The position numbers and the translations under genes are program-made. Positions 7,803-17,959 of a stretch of 34,928 bases of DNA are shown in pieces. Under the pieces are notes generated by a model that ran no database searches, was not told where the DNA came from, and saw only the letters and a program-made list of their open reading frames with translations. The DNA lies in the NCBI GenBank assembly GCA_913055575.1, contig CAJXLI010000010.1, forward strand, positions 1-34,928. Reading direction: 5' to 3'. The DNA is from an uncultured Ectothiorhodospiraceae bacterium. Lineage in GTDB: Bacteria; Pseudomonadota; Gammaproteobacteria; Nitrococcales; Halorhodospiraceae. The first letter of the stretch is position 1, and each line of letters opens with the position of its first letter.

Positions 7803-8009
7803 ATGCAGCAGCCGTACCGGATCGTGCGCCGCTGGCCGGGGCGGATCCTCGCCGCGCTCGCACGGCAGATCCGCGCCGCCTATGAGGCTATCCGGGAGGC
7901 CCAGGGCGGGCCCTGGATGCTAGATTGGCCTGGCGGCGGATCCCGGGTGCCGGAGCGGGCCGGGGCGTACCCGGACGTGGGGTCGCCAGCGAGCACGGAG
8001 GAGGGCTGA
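7803..8009 (+). CDS. Hypothetical 68-aa protein
   Basis: Preceded by ggggggaggtgag SD-like sequence; its stop overlaps the macro-domain start (TGATG). No family recognised. Confidence 0.4.
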   Translation: MQQPYRIVRRWPGRILAALARQIRAAYEAIREAQGGPWMLDWPGGGSRVPERAGAYPDVGSPASTEEG

Positions 8010-8554
8010 TGCAAGCGCGCTTTGCCGATCTGACTGTGGCGACCTGCGTCGGCGATATCGCCGCGCAGGGGGATTGCGAGGCGGTTGTCAACGCCGCTAA
8101 CGCCGAGCTGATGCCGGGGGGTGGGGTGGCCGGGGCGCTGCACCGCGCCGCCGGCCCGGAGCTCGCCGACGCGTGCCGGCCGCTCGCGCCCATCCAGCCC
8201 GGCCAGGCGGTGATCACCGAGGCCTTCGCCCTGCCCAACCGCTACGTCATCCACTGCCTCGGCCCGGTCTACGGCGTCGACGAGCCCGGCGAGGAGCTGC
8301 TCGCGGCCTGCTACCGCAACACCTGCCACCGCGCCGAGGCGTACGGCCTGGCGAGCCTCGCCGTGCCGGCCATCTCCACCGGCGCCTTCGGCTTCCCCAT
8401 GGAGCGCGCGGCCCGGGTGGCGGTTGGCGCTATCCGCCAGCACGCGCCGGATCTGCAGCGTGTGCGGCGGCTGCGCTTCGTCCTCGCCGACGCGGCGGCA
8501 CAGCAGGTCCACGATCGGGTAATCGACGAGCTGGCGGAGGAGGAGAGGTCGTGA
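8009..8554 (+). CDS. Macro domain protein (ADP-ribose binding / O-acetyl-ADP-ribose deacetylase-like)
   Basis: DCEAVVNAANAELMPGGGVAGALHRAAGPEL and PAISTGAFGFPMERAARVAV are macro-domain signatures; SD ggaggaggg before ATG 8009. Confidence 0.92.
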   Translation: MQARFADLTVATCVGDIAAQGDCEAVVNAANAELMPGGGVAGALHRAAGPELADACRPLAPIQPGQAVITEAFALPNRYVIHCLGPVYGVDEPGEELLAACYRNTCHRAEAYGLASLAVPAISTGAFGFPMERAARVAVGAIRQHAPDLQRVRRLRFVLADAAAQQVHDRVIDELAEEERS

Positions 8555-9966
8555 TGGACGCCCTGGACACGCAGCACGTCGCAACGGCGTGGGATCGGGA
8601 GGCCTTGCCGGCGCTGGCGTCGTTCGTCCGGATCCCGGCCAAGTCGCCGAGCTTCGATCCCGCCTGGGCCGAGAATGGCCAGCTGGACGCTGCCCTGGAG
8701 CTCGGCGCCGCGTTCTGCCGGCGCCACCTGCCCGAGGCGGCGGTCAGCATCGAGCGCCTGGCGGGGCGGACGCCGCTGCTGTTCGTCGAGCTGCCGGGCA
8801 GCGACGAGGCGGCCGGCACGGCGCTCATCTACGGCCACCTGGACAAGCAGCCGGAGAGTAGCGGCTGGTCCGAGGGGCTTGCCCCCTGGGAGCCGGTCGT
8901 CCGCGACGGCCGCCTCTACGGCCGCGGTGCCGTCGATGACGGCTACGCCCTGTTCTCGGCCGTGGTGGCCGTGGCCTCGCTGCGCGAGGCCGGGCAGCGC
9001 CACCCGCGCTGCGTCTTCGTCATCGAGGCCTGTGAGGAGAGCGGCAGCCCCGATCTGCCGGCCTACCTCGACGCCCTGGCGGGGCGCATCGGCCAGCCGG
9101 ATCTCATCGTCTGCCCGGATGCCGGCTGCGGGACCTACGACCGGCTGTGGTGCACCACCTCGCTACGCGGGATGGTTACCGGCACCCTCCGGGTGGATGT
9201 GCTCAGCGAGGGGATCCACTCGGGCGACGCCGGGGGCGTCGTGCCCTCGAGCTTCCGCATCCTGCGCCGGCTCCTCAGCCGCCTGGAGGATCCGGATACG
9301 GGCCAGGTGCTGCCCCGGCTCTGCGGCGTGGCCATCCCCGAGCTTCGCCGCCAGCAGGCCGCCCACGCCGGCGCCGTCCTCGGTGACCTGACCCGCGAGC
9401 GCTACCCCCTGCTCAGCGGGGTCGAGACCGAGTCCGCCGAGCCGGCGGAGCGTATCCTCGACCGCAGCTGGCGGCCGGCGCTAGAGATCGTCGGCGCCGA
9501 GGGCCTACCCCCGGTGGCGGCCGCCGGCAACGTCCTGCGCCCGTTCACTACGACCAAGATCGCCCTGCGCCTGCCGCCCACCGCCGACGCGGAGGCGGTG
9601 GCCGAGGGCGTGGCGGAGCTGCTCACCGAGGATCCGCCCTCGGGCGCCCGGGTGGCGTTCGAGCCCGGCGCCGTGGCCTCGGGCTGGGAGGCACCGGAGC
9701 CGGCGCCGTGGCTGAGCCAGGCCCTGGAGCGCGCCTCCCGCGCCCACTTCGGAGCTGAGCCGGTGCATATGGGCGAGGGCGGGACCATCCCGCTGATCAA
9801 CTGGCTGCAGGCCCGCTTCCCGCAGGCGGACTACCTCGTCACCGGCGTTGCCGGCCCCGGCGCCAATGCCCACGGGCCGGACGAGTCGCTGCACCTGGAC
9901 GCCGCGCGCCGGCTGACGGCGTGCCTCGGCGAGACCCTGAACGCCCTCGCGGTCCGGGATGCCTAG
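8554..9966 (+). CDS. M20-family metallopeptidase / dipeptidase
   Basis: LIYGHLDKQPES, LYGRGAVDDGYALFSAV, VIEACEESGSPDLPAYL metal-binding motifs of M20; ATG overlaps the macro-domain stop. Confidence 0.92.
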   Translation: MDALDTQHVATAWDREALPALASFVRIPAKSPSFDPAWAENGQLDAALELGAAFCRRHLPEAAVSIERLAGRTPLLFVELPGSDEAAGTALIYGHLDKQPESSGWSEGLAPWEPVVRDGRLYGRGAVDDGYALFSAVVAVASLREAGQRHPRCVFVIEACEESGSPDLPAYLDALAGRIGQPDLIVCPDAGCGTYDRLWCTTSLRGMVTGTLRVDVLSEGIHSGDAGGVVPSSFRILRRLLSRLEDPDTGQVLPRLCGVAIPELRRQQAAHAGAVLGDLTRERYPLLSGVETESAEPAERILDRSWRPALEIVGAEGLPPVAAAGNVLRPFTTTKIALRLPPTADAEAVAEGVAELLTEDPPSGARVAFEPGAVASGWEAPEPAPWLSQALERASRAHFGAEPVHMGEGGTIPLINWLQARFPQADYLVTGVAGPGANAHGPDESLHLDAARRLTACLGETLNALAVRDA

Positions 9967-9994
9967 GTAGGCCCTTATTGATCCCTTCCCGGGC

Positions 9995-10147
9995 TCAGAC
10001 GATGCGGGCGAAGGCGAGGACCGCCAGCACGAGCAGCGCGGCCGCCAGGAGGAAGGCGGTGTTGCTGATCACCTCCGAGCGCTCGCGCACGGCCACGCCG
10101 GCGCCGATCAGCACGGACATGGCCAGGAGCAGGATCAGGCCCGGCAT
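9995..10147 (-). CDS. 50-aa hydrophobic membrane microprotein (two predicted TM segments)
   Basis: Minus strand ATG 10147 reads MPGLILLLAMSVLIGAGVAVRERSEVISNTAFLLAAALLVLAVLAFARIV*; purine-rich GGGGG upstream. Below the size cutoff of the supplied ORF track. Confidence 0.6.
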   Translation of the reverse strand: MPGLILLLAMSVLIGAGVAVRERSEVISNTAFLLAAALLVLAVLAFARIV

Positions 10148-10187
10148 GGGCAGATAGCCCCCTGCCGCTCGCTCGTCGGCCTCGGTT

Positions 10188-10209
10188 GCCCCCGCCGCCC
10201 GGCGGGGGC
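10188..10209. terminator. GC-rich hairpin downstream of Na/Ca antiporter
   Basis: gcccccgccg-cc-cggcgggggc inverted repeat between the antiporter stop and the 50-aa ORF. Confidence 0.4.
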
Positions 10210-10259
10210 GCAGGCACGCTGCACCATCGGGATCCTCCCTAGAGACGCGGCTTTTCGGG

Positions 10260-11321
10260 TCAACTATACAGGCCGGGGCGGCGGTGACGCAGCTCGCGCC
10301 ACAGGCCCACCGCCAGGGTCACGACCGTCAGCGGGATGACGAAGCCGGCCATCACCCCGCTGAATAGGGGCAGCGCCTGGTGCTGCGTGCCTGTGAAGAA
10401 GAGGAAGGCGCAGTAGGCGGCGTAGTAGCCGAGGAAGAGGATGCCCTCCCAGCGCGCAATGGTGTGCCCTGTGAAGAATACCGGCAGGCACGCGAAGGCC
10501 ACGGCGAGCATGACCGGGAGGTCGAGGACCAGCGCCTGGCGGGCCACGTGCACGCCCTCCGGCGCCAGCAGGGCGGCGCAGCCGAGCACGGCGAGTAGGT
10601 TGAAGATGTTGCTCCCCACGGCGTTGCCGACCGCCATCTGCCGATTGTCGCGCGCGACAGCCACCAGGCTGGTAGCGAGCTCGGGCACGGAGGTGCCCAC
10701 CGCCACCATGGTCAGCCCGATGATCAGATCGCTGACGCCGAGCGCGGCCGCGATGGCCGCAGCGGCCTCGACCAGCAGGAACGAGCCGCCGGCCAGCAGC
10801 GGGATCCCGAGCAGCAGCCGCAGGATCGCGCTCGCCATGGAGCCGGTCGCCTCGGCCTCGTCGGGCTGTAGCTGCTGCCGGTCCCAGCGTACGGTCAGCA
10901 CCAGGTAGGCGGCGAGGGCGAGCAGGAGGACGGCGCCCTGGGCCGGCCCGAGATTGCCGAGGACGGCGAGCCCGGCGACGAGCAGGGAGGTGGCGATCAT
11001 CACCGGTACGTGGATGCGGATGAGCCGCTGGGTGACGGCGATGGGCGCGAGGGTGGCGGCAAGGCCCAGGACGAGGAGGATGTTGGCGATATTGCTGCCG
11101 ACGACGTTGCCCAGGGCGAGGTCGGCGGCGTGCTCGGTAAAGGCGGCGCGCAGGGTGATGGCGAGCTCGGGGGCGCCGGTGCCGAAGGCGACCACGGTGA
11201 GGCCGATGATCAGCGGTGAGATCCCGAGCCGCCCGGCGAGCTGGGTCGCGCCGCGGACGAGGAGCTCGCCGCCGCCGAGGACGGCGGCGAGGCCGGTGGA
11301 GAACAGCAGCAGATCGGTCAT
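10260..11321 (-). CDS. Calcium/sodium antiporter (CaCA family, YrbG-like)
   Basis: Two alpha-repeats: VAFGTGAPELAITLRAA...LGNVVGSNIANILLVLG and VAVGTSVPELATSLVA...VGNAVGSNIFNLLAVLG. Confidence 0.94.
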   Translation of the reverse strand: MTDLLLFSTGLAAVLGGGELLVRGATQLAGRLGISPLIIGLTVVAFGTGAPELAITLRAAFTEHAADLALGNVVGSNIANILLVLGLAATLAPIAVTQRLIRIHVPVMIATSLLVAGLAVLGNLGPAQGAVLLLALAAYLVLTVRWDRQQLQPDEAEATGSMASAILRLLLGIPLLAGGSFLLVEAAAAIAAALGVSDLIIGLTMVAVGTSVPELATSLVAVARDNRQMAVGNAVGSNIFNLLAVLGCAALLAPEGVHVARQALVLDLPVMLAVAFACLPVFFTGHTIARWEGILFLGYYAAYCAFLFFTGTQHQALPLFSGVMAGFVIPLTVVTLAVGLWRELRHRRPGLYS

Positions 11322-11414
11322 GGCGGCGTGATCGAGGTCTCGTCAGCGTCTACATGGGCGGTGAGCGGAGCGGCCCCCGCAAGGGGATGGGGGCGGAGCG
11401 CTTGCGGCTGCCAG

Positions 11415-12077
11415 CTACGGCGCCAGGATGACGCCGGTGAGCACGGCCGCATAGTGGCATGCAGCAGCGGCGACCACCAGGCCGTGCCAGGCCACGTGGT
11501 GGAAGGATAGCCGGTGCCAGAGGTAGAGCAGGACCCCGGCGCTATAGCACACCCCGCCGGCGAGCAGCAGCACCAGCGCCGTCGCCGGCAGGGCTGCGAC
11601 CAGCGGATCGAGGACGGCCACGATGGACCAGCCCAGCAGCAGGGAGAGGGCGATCGAGAAGCCTTTCCCCGGCGGGCGGGGTAGCAGGAGCTTGGCGCCG
11701 ATGCCGATCGAGGCCGCGCTCCAGACGAAGATCAGCAGCGGCCAGCCGTAAGGGGGCGCCAGGGCATTGGCGGCGAAGGGGGTATAGGTGGCCGCGACCA
11801 GGAAGAAGATCGCCGCGTGGTCGAGCCGGCGGAGGCGCTCGGCCCGCCGCGAGTGCTGGTCGGCCAGGTTGTAGTTACACAGCCCGGAGGCGACGAAGAG
11901 CGCGGTCAGGGCGAGGCCGTAGACGCTGACGCTGGCCACCAGGGCGGCATCGCCGCGCTGGAGGGCCAGGCCGATAGCGAGAGCGGCCCCGATGGCGGAG
12001 GCGACGAGGGCCACGGTGTGCAGGATCCGGTCGGCGAGCTGCTCGCGGCGGCCGTAGGAGCGGGCGCGCAGGCTCAT
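11415..12077 (-). CDS. Hemolysin III / PAQR-like (YqfA) membrane protein
   Basis: RREQLADRILHTVALVASAIGAALAI, RRLDHAAIFFLVAATYTPF, YLWHRLSFHHVAWHGLVVAAAACHYAAV; multi-TM with the HlyIII Asp/His motifs. Confidence 0.92.
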   Translation of the reverse strand: MSLRARSYGRREQLADRILHTVALVASAIGAALAIGLALQRGDAALVASVSVYGLALTALFVASGLCNYNLADQHSRRAERLRRLDHAAIFFLVAATYTPFAANALAPPYGWPLLIFVWSAASIGIGAKLLLPRPPGKGFSIALSLLLGWSIVAVLDPLVAALPATALVLLLAGGVCYSAGVLLYLWHRLSFHHVAWHGLVVAAAACHYAAVLTGVILAP

Positions 12078-12154
12078 GGCTACTAGTCTAGAGCCGCCGG
12101 GGTCGATACATAAGCGCTCGTTGGGGGTGGCTCGGACCCGGCGCGGATTTCAGT

Positions 12155-12160
12155 TATACT
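12155..12160 (+). promoter_or_regulatory. Candidate -10 element (TATACT) for glyA
   Basis: cagTTATACTagg about 47 nt upstream of ATG 12207; the -35 is weak (TCGGAC, 17-bp spacer). Confidence 0.4.
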
Positions 12161-12206
12161 AGGCCGATATTTGAGCGCCGGATTCCGAGCCGAGCAAGGA
12201 GTAGAC

Positions 12207-13457
12207 ATGTTCTCCAGTGACATGACCATTGCGGGGTTCGACCCCGAGCTGGCCGCCGCCATCGCGGACGAGCGCCAGCGCCAGGAGGATCACATCGAGC
12301 TGATCGCCTCCGAGAACTACGCGAGCCCGCGCGTGCTTGAGGCCCAGGGCAGCGTGCTGACCAACAAGTACGCCGAGGGCTACCCCGGTAAGCGCTACTA
12401 CGGCGGCTGTGAGTACGTCGACGTAGCCGAGCGGCTCGCCATCGACCGCGCCAAGCAGCTCTTCGGCGCCGACTACGCCAACGTCCAGCCGCACTCCGGC
12501 TCCCAGGCCAACGCCGCCGTCTTCCACGCCCTGCTCAACCCGGGCGATACCATCCTGGGGATGAGCCTCGATCACGGCGGCCACCTGACCCACGGCGCCA
12601 AGGTCAACTTCTCCGGCAAGCTCTTCAACGCCGTCCAGTACGGCATCGACGACCACGGCCAGATCGACTACGGCGAGATCCAGCGCCTGGCCGACGAGCA
12701 CCGGCCGAGGATGATCATCGGCGGCTTCTCCGCCTACTCCCAGGTGGTCGACTGGTCCCGGCTGCGCGATATCGCCGACTCCGTGGGCGCCTACCTCCTG
12801 GTGGATATGGCCCATATCGCCGGGCTGGTTGCCGCCGGGGTCTACCCCAACCCGGTGCCCTACGCCGACGCCGTCACCACCACGACGCACAAGACCCTGC
12901 GCGGCCCGCGTGGCGGGCTCATCCTGGCCCGCTCCAACCCGGAGCTGGAGAAGAAGTTCCAGTCGCTGGTCTTCCCCGGCACCCAGGGGGGACCCCTGAT
13001 GCACGCCATCGCCGGCAAGGCCGTGGCCTTCAAGGAGGCCCTGGACCCGGCGTTCCGGCAGTACCAGGAGCAGGTGGTGGCCAACGCCCGCGCCATGGCG
13101 GCGCGCGTCATCGAGCGCGGCTACAACGTGGTCTCCGGCGGTACCGACAACCACCTCTTCCTCATGGACCTGACGCCGAAGGACCTCACCGGCAAGGACG
13201 CCGACGAGGCGCTGGGCCGGGCGAACATCACGGTGAACAAGAACACCGTGCCCAACGACCCGCAGTCGCCGTTCGTCACCAGCGGCCTGCGCATCGGTAC
13301 GCCGGCGATCACCACCCGCGGCTTCAAGGAGGCCGAGGCGGTCCGCCTGGCCGACTGGATCTGCGACGTCCTCGACAACATGGGCGACGAGGCGGTCGTC
13401 GAGCGGGTCCACGGCGAGGTCGAGCAGATCTGCCGGGAGTTCCCGGTCTACAGCTGA
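12207..13457 (+). CDS. glyA: Serine hydroxymethyltransferase
   Basis: [68 protein letters not shown]-Lys motif; SD aaggag before ATG 12207. Confidence 0.98.
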   Translation: MFSSDMTIAGFDPELAAAIADERQRQEDHIELIASENYASPRVLEAQGSVLTNKYAEGYPGKRYYGGCEYVDVAERLAIDRAKQLFGADYANVQPHSGSQANAAVFHALLNPGDTILGMSLDHGGHLTHGAKVNFSGKLFNAVQYGIDDHGQIDYGEIQRLADEHRPRMIIGGFSAYSQVVDWSRLRDIADSVGAYLLVDMAHIAGLVAAGVYPNPVPYADAVTTTTHKTLRGPRGGLILARSNPELEKKFQSLVFPGTQGGPLMHAIAGKAVAFKEALDPAFRQYQEQVVANARAMAARVIERGYNVVSGGTDNHLFLMDLTPKDLTGKDADEALGRANITVNKNTVPNDPQSPFVTSGLRIGTPAITTRGFKEAEAVRLADWICDVLDNMGDEAVVERVHGEVEQICREFPVYS

Positions 13458-13584
13458 TCGGGGCCGGCGGCCGCCGGGCGGTTGCACGCGGCGCATAGGG
13501 GTGGGAGCCTTATTCGCCCCGGGTGGCCTGCAGCCGCCCGGGCCCGCTCGCTGCCCGGTAACCGACCCGCTCGCTTCGAGGCCT

Positions 13585-14044
<460 letters not shown>

Positions 14045-14055
<11 letters not shown>

Positions 14056-15154
14056 CGCAAGCCTGGACGAGCACTGGATGGCCCGTGCCGTCCGGCTGGC
14101 AGCGGCGGTCTTCCCGCCCCCGCACCCCAATCCGCGCGTCGGTTGCGTGCTGGTCCGTGACGGTGGTGTCGTGGCCGAGGCTGCCCACGAGCGTGCTGGC
14201 GGCCCCCACGCCGAGGCGGCGGCACTGCAGGCTGCCGGCGCTGCGGCCGCCGGGGCGACGGCCTACGTCACGCTGGAGCCCTGCGCCCACCACGGCCGCA
14301 CCCCGCCGTGTAGCCAGGCGCTGATCGACGCCGGCGTGGCCCGGGCGGTGGTCGGCCACCGCGACGCCAATCCGCGGGTGGCCGGCAGCGGCATCGCCCA
14401 GCTCGAGGCGGCCGGCATACCGGTCCGCGAGGGGGTGCTCGCCGCCGATGCCGAGGTCCTCAATCGCGGCTTCCTGCGCCGTATCGCCGGAGGCCGGCCG
14501 TGGGTGACCGTCAAGCTGGCAGCGAGCCTGGACGGGCGTACCGCCATGGCCTCGGGCGAGAGCCGCTGGATCACCTCGGCGGCCGCCCGGCGGGATGTCC
14601 ATCGCGCCCGGGCGCGGGCTGCGGCGGTGGTCACCGGGGCGGGTACCGTGCGCGCCGACGACCCGCGCCTCGATGCCCGCGACGTGGAGCCGGCCGTGCC
14701 GGCGGCGCGTCAGCCGCTGCGCGTGGTTGTCGACCCGCGCCTGACCACGCCGCCCGGGGCGGCGTTGCTCCGGGCGCCGGGACCGGTACTGATCTGCCAC
14801 GGCCCGTACGTCAACAAGGCCCGGGCCGAGGCGCTGCTGGCCCGCGGTGCCGGCTTGCAGGCCCTGCCGCTCACCGAGGACGGGCTCGAGGTGGCGGCGG
14901 TCCTGGACACCCTCGCCGGGCGTGAGGTCAACGAGGTGTGGGTGGAGGCCGGGCCCACGCTCGCCGGGGCGTGGGTGGCCAGCGGCCTGGCCGACGAGCT
15001 GCTGGTCTACACCGCGCCGCACCTGATGGGCGACGCCGCCCAGCCGCTGCTCGCGCTGCCCGGCATCGAGACCATGGCGCAGCGCCACCCCCTGCGCTTC
15101 GCCGACATCCGCCGGGTGGGCGAGGAAATCCGTATCACGGCAAGGTTGGTCTAG
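14045..15154 (+). CDS. ribD: Bifunctional diaminohydroxyphosphoribosylaminopyrimidine deaminase / 5-amino-6-(5-phosphoribosylamino)uracil reductase
   Basis: [37 protein letters not shown] deaminase; [23 protein letters not shown] reductase. Confidence 0.97.
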
Positions 15155-15158
15155 GCGG

Positions 15159-15824
15159 ATGTTTACCGGGATCGTGGAGGCCTGCGGACGCGTTGCGGCC
15201 GTCGAGGGTAGCGGTGACGGCCGCGCCATCTGGGTCGACGCTGCCGGGCTCGGCCTGGCGCAGACCCAGGTGGGCGACAGCATCGCCGTTGACGGCGCCT
15301 GCCTGACGGCCGCTGCCATCGACGGCGATCGCTTCCGCGCCGATGTCTCCGACGAGACCCTGCGCTGTACCACCCTCGGCGGCCTGCGCACCGGGGCACG
15401 GGTCAACCTCGAGCGCGCCGTGACCCCCAGCACCCCGCTCGGCGGCCACCTGGTCACCGGCCACGTGGACGGCGTCGGCGAGATCGCGGAGCGCACGCCG
15501 GCCGGTGGCTCCGAGCGCTGGCGCTTCCGCGTGCCGGAGGGGCTGGAGCGCTACGTGGCGGTGAAGGGCTCCATCGCCGTGGCCGGGGTGAGCCTGACGG
15601 TCAACGCCGTCGCCGGGCGGGCGTTCGAGGTGAACCTCATCCCGCACACCCTCGAGGCGACGAGCCTCGGGGAACGCGGCGCCGGCGAGCCGGTCAACAT
15701 CGAGGTGGACCTGGTGGCGCGCTACGTGGAGCGCCTGCTCCGCTGCGGCGCGGCCGACGGCGGTAACGAGGACCGCGGCCTGACCCTGGAGCGGCTCCGG
15801 CAGGCCGGATTCGGAGATGGATGA
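15159..15824 (+). CDS. ribE: Riboflavin synthase (alpha subunit)
   Basis: MFTGIVEACGRV and internal duplication (VNLERAVTPSTPLGGHLVTGHVDG; EVNLIPHTLEATSL). Confidence 0.97.
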   Translation: MFTGIVEACGRVAAVEGSGDGRAIWVDAAGLGLAQTQVGDSIAVDGACLTAAAIDGDRFRADVSDETLRCTTLGGLRTGARVNLERAVTPSTPLGGHLVTGHVDGVGEIAERTPAGGSERWRFRVPEGLERYVAVKGSIAVAGVSLTVNAVAGRAFEVNLIPHTLEATSLGERGAGEPVNIEVDLVARYVERLLRCGAADGGNEDRGLTLERLRQAGFGDG

Positions 15825-16950
15825 GGGGATGAGCGAGACGGTGGCGTTCAACAGCATCGACGAGATCGTCGATGACCTGCGCCGCGGGCGCATGGCGGTG
15901 ATCCTCGATGACGAGGACCGGGAGAACGAGGGCGATCTGGTCATGCCGGCCAGCCTGGTCCGGCCCGAGGACATCAACTTCATGGCCCGGTATGGGCGCG
16001 GGCTGATCTGCCTGACGCTCACCCGGGAGCGCTGCGAGCAGCTGCGCCTGCCGCTGATGGTCCACAGCAGCGAGGCCCAGAGCACCACCAACTTCACGGT
16101 CTCCATCGAGGCGGCAGAGGGGGTGACCACGGGCATATCGGCCGCCGACCGCGCGCGCACTGTGCAGGCAGCGGTGGCGCCGGGGGCGCAGCCCGAGGAT
16201 CTGGTCCAGCCGGGGCATATCTTCCCGCTGATGGCGCAGCCGGGCGGGGTGCTGACCCGGGCCGGCCACACCGAGGCCGGCTGCGACCTTGCCCGCCTGG
16301 CCGGCTTCGAGCCGGCCTCGGTCATCGTCGAGATCCTCAACGAGGACGGCACGATGGCCCGGCGGGACGACCTCATGGCCTTCGCCCGGGATCACGGGCT
16401 GAAGATCGGCACCGTGGCGGATCTCATCGCCTACCGCGTGCGCAATGAGCGTTCGGTGGCGCACGTCGGCGCCTGCGATCTGCCCACCGAGCACGGGGCA
16501 TTCCGCCTGCACACCTACCAGGACAACGTCAGCGGCGCCCTGCACTTCGCCCTGGTCGCCGGCCGCGTCACCCCGGAGGAGCCGGCGCTGGTCCGCGTCC
16601 ACCTGGAGAACCCCCTCGCCGACCTGCTCGGCGCCACCGGCCCGCGCTGCGGCTTCCCCCTGCGCGCCGCCCTGCGCCAGGTCGCGGACTCCGAGGGGGG
16701 CGTGGTCGTGGTGCTGCGCAACGCCGATCCCAACGGCGAGATCCTCGAGCACGTGCGCTGCTACCAGGGCGACGGCGGGGCCTGCCGCGAGGCCGAGACG
16801 ACGCCGCAGGATCTGCGCACCTACGGGATCGGCGCGCAGATCCTGACCGACATCGGGGTGCGCCGCATGCGGGTGCTCAGCGCCCCGCGGCGGATGCACG
16901 CGCTGTCCGGCTTCGGCATGGAGGTCACCGAGTACGTCACCCCCGAGTGA
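15817..16950 (+). CDS. ribB: 3,4-dihydroxy-2-butanone-4-phosphate synthase with degenerate C-terminal GTP cyclohydrolase II domain (RibBX-type)
   Basis: Rib[34 protein letters not shown]. The C-terminal GCHII-like domain lacks the CLTGD..GS.RCDC Zn motif. Confidence 0.93.
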   Translation: MDEGMSETVAFNSIDEIVDDLRRGRMAVILDDEDRENEGDLVMPASLVRPEDINFMARYGRGLICLTLTRERCEQLRLPLMVHSSEAQSTTNFTVSIEAAEGVTTGISAADRARTVQAAVAPGAQPEDLVQPGHIFPLMAQPGGVLTRAGHTEAGCDLARLAGFEPASVIVEILNEDGTMARRDDLMAFARDHGLKIGTVADLIAYRVRNERSVAHVGACDLPTEHGAFRLHTYQDNVSGALHFALVAGRVTPEEPALVRVHLENPLADLLGATGPRCGFPLRAALRQVADSEGGVVVVLRNADPNGEILEHVRCYQGDGGACREAETTPQDLRTYGIGAQILTDIGVRRMRVLSAPRRMHALSGFGMEVTEYVTPE

Positions 16951-17036
16951 CGGCCTGGCGCTTGCGGTCGGCCCGTCAGGCCTGTAGGTTACGCTGCGCC
17001 AGCGCACCTCACCGGCTCATCTTTCAGGAGACCGGC

Positions 17037-17507
17037 ATGCAAGTAACGGAAGGACAACTCGTCGCGCCCGACGGGGCGCGCTTCGCCCTCGTAGCGGCGC
17101 GCTTCAACGACATGATCGTCGATCGCCTGGTCGAGGGCGCCGCCGATACCCTGCGCCGCCACGGCGTGCCCGAGGAGTACATGGAGCTGGTCCGCGTCCC
17201 CGGCTCCTTCGAGCTGCCGCTGGCCGTGCAGCGCGTGGCCGAGGCCGCCCGCGCCGACGCCATCGTCGCCCTCGGCGCGGTGATCCGCGGCGGCACCGAC
17301 CACCACCAGTACGTCGCCAACGAGTGCACCAAGGGGGTGGCGCAGGCGATGATGGGCTCCAGCGTACCCGTCTCCTACGGCGTGCTGACCGTCGAGACCG
17401 TGGAGCAGGCCATCGAGCGAGCCGGCACCAAGGCCGGGAACAAGGGCGCCGAGGCGGCGCTGTCGGCGCTGGAGATGGTGGACCTCATGCGGCAGCTCGA
17501 GGCCTGA
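17037..17507 (+). CDS. ribH: 6,7-dimethyl-8-ribityllumazine synthase
   Basis: [53 protein letters not shown] aggag before ATG 17037. Confidence 0.97.
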   Translation: MQVTEGQLVAPDGARFALVAARFNDMIVDRLVEGAADTLRRHGVPEEYMELVRVPGSFELPLAVQRVAEAARADAIVALGAVIRGGTDHHQYVANECTKGVAQAMMGSSVPVSYGVLTVETVEQAIERAGTKAGNKGAEAALSALEMVDLMRQLEA

Positions 17508-17959
17508 TGGCGGACGCAGAGGCAAGCAAGCGCCGCGCCAAGGCGCGCTCCAGGCTCGTCCAGGCGCTCTACCAGCACGCCGTTACCGGGCAATCGGCCG
17601 AGGACATCGAGCGCCAGTTCCTGGCCACCGGGCTCGGCGATATCGATACGGCGTACTTCCGCGAGCTGATCTACCGGGTCACGGAGCGGACGGCGGAGCT
17701 CGATGGGTACCTGTCGCAGCTGCTCGACCGCCCGCTGGCCCAGCTGGATCCGGTGGAGCGGGCCATCCTGCGGCTCGGCGCCTACGAGCTGGCCGAGCGC
17801 CCCGAGGTGCCGTACCGGGTTGTCATCGACGAGGCGGTGGAGCTAGCCCGGCGTTTCGGCGCCGAGCAGTCCCACCGCTACATCAACGGCGTGCTCGACC
17901 GCTTCCTGGAGAGGGTGGAGATGCGCGCCGCCGAGCGTCGAGCCAAGCGAGGTTCCTAG
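17507..17959 (+). CDS. nusB: Transcription antitermination factor NusB
   Basis: RSRLVQALYQHAVTG, LDPVERAILRLGAYELAERPEVPYRVVIDEAVELARRFGAEQSHRYINGVLD. Confidence 0.97.
   Translation: MADAEASKRRAKARSRLVQALYQHAVTGQSAEDIERQFLATGLGDIDTAYFRELIYRVTERTAELDGYLSQLLDRPLAQLDPVERAILRLGAYELAERPEVPYRVVIDEAVELARRFGAEQSHRYINGVLDRFLERVEMRAAERRAKRGS

Noticed and set aside
12159-13496. 445-aa minus-strand ORF opposite glyA
   Set aside because: Exact antisense of a strongly conserved SHMT; no recognisable motif, same GC-codon artefact.
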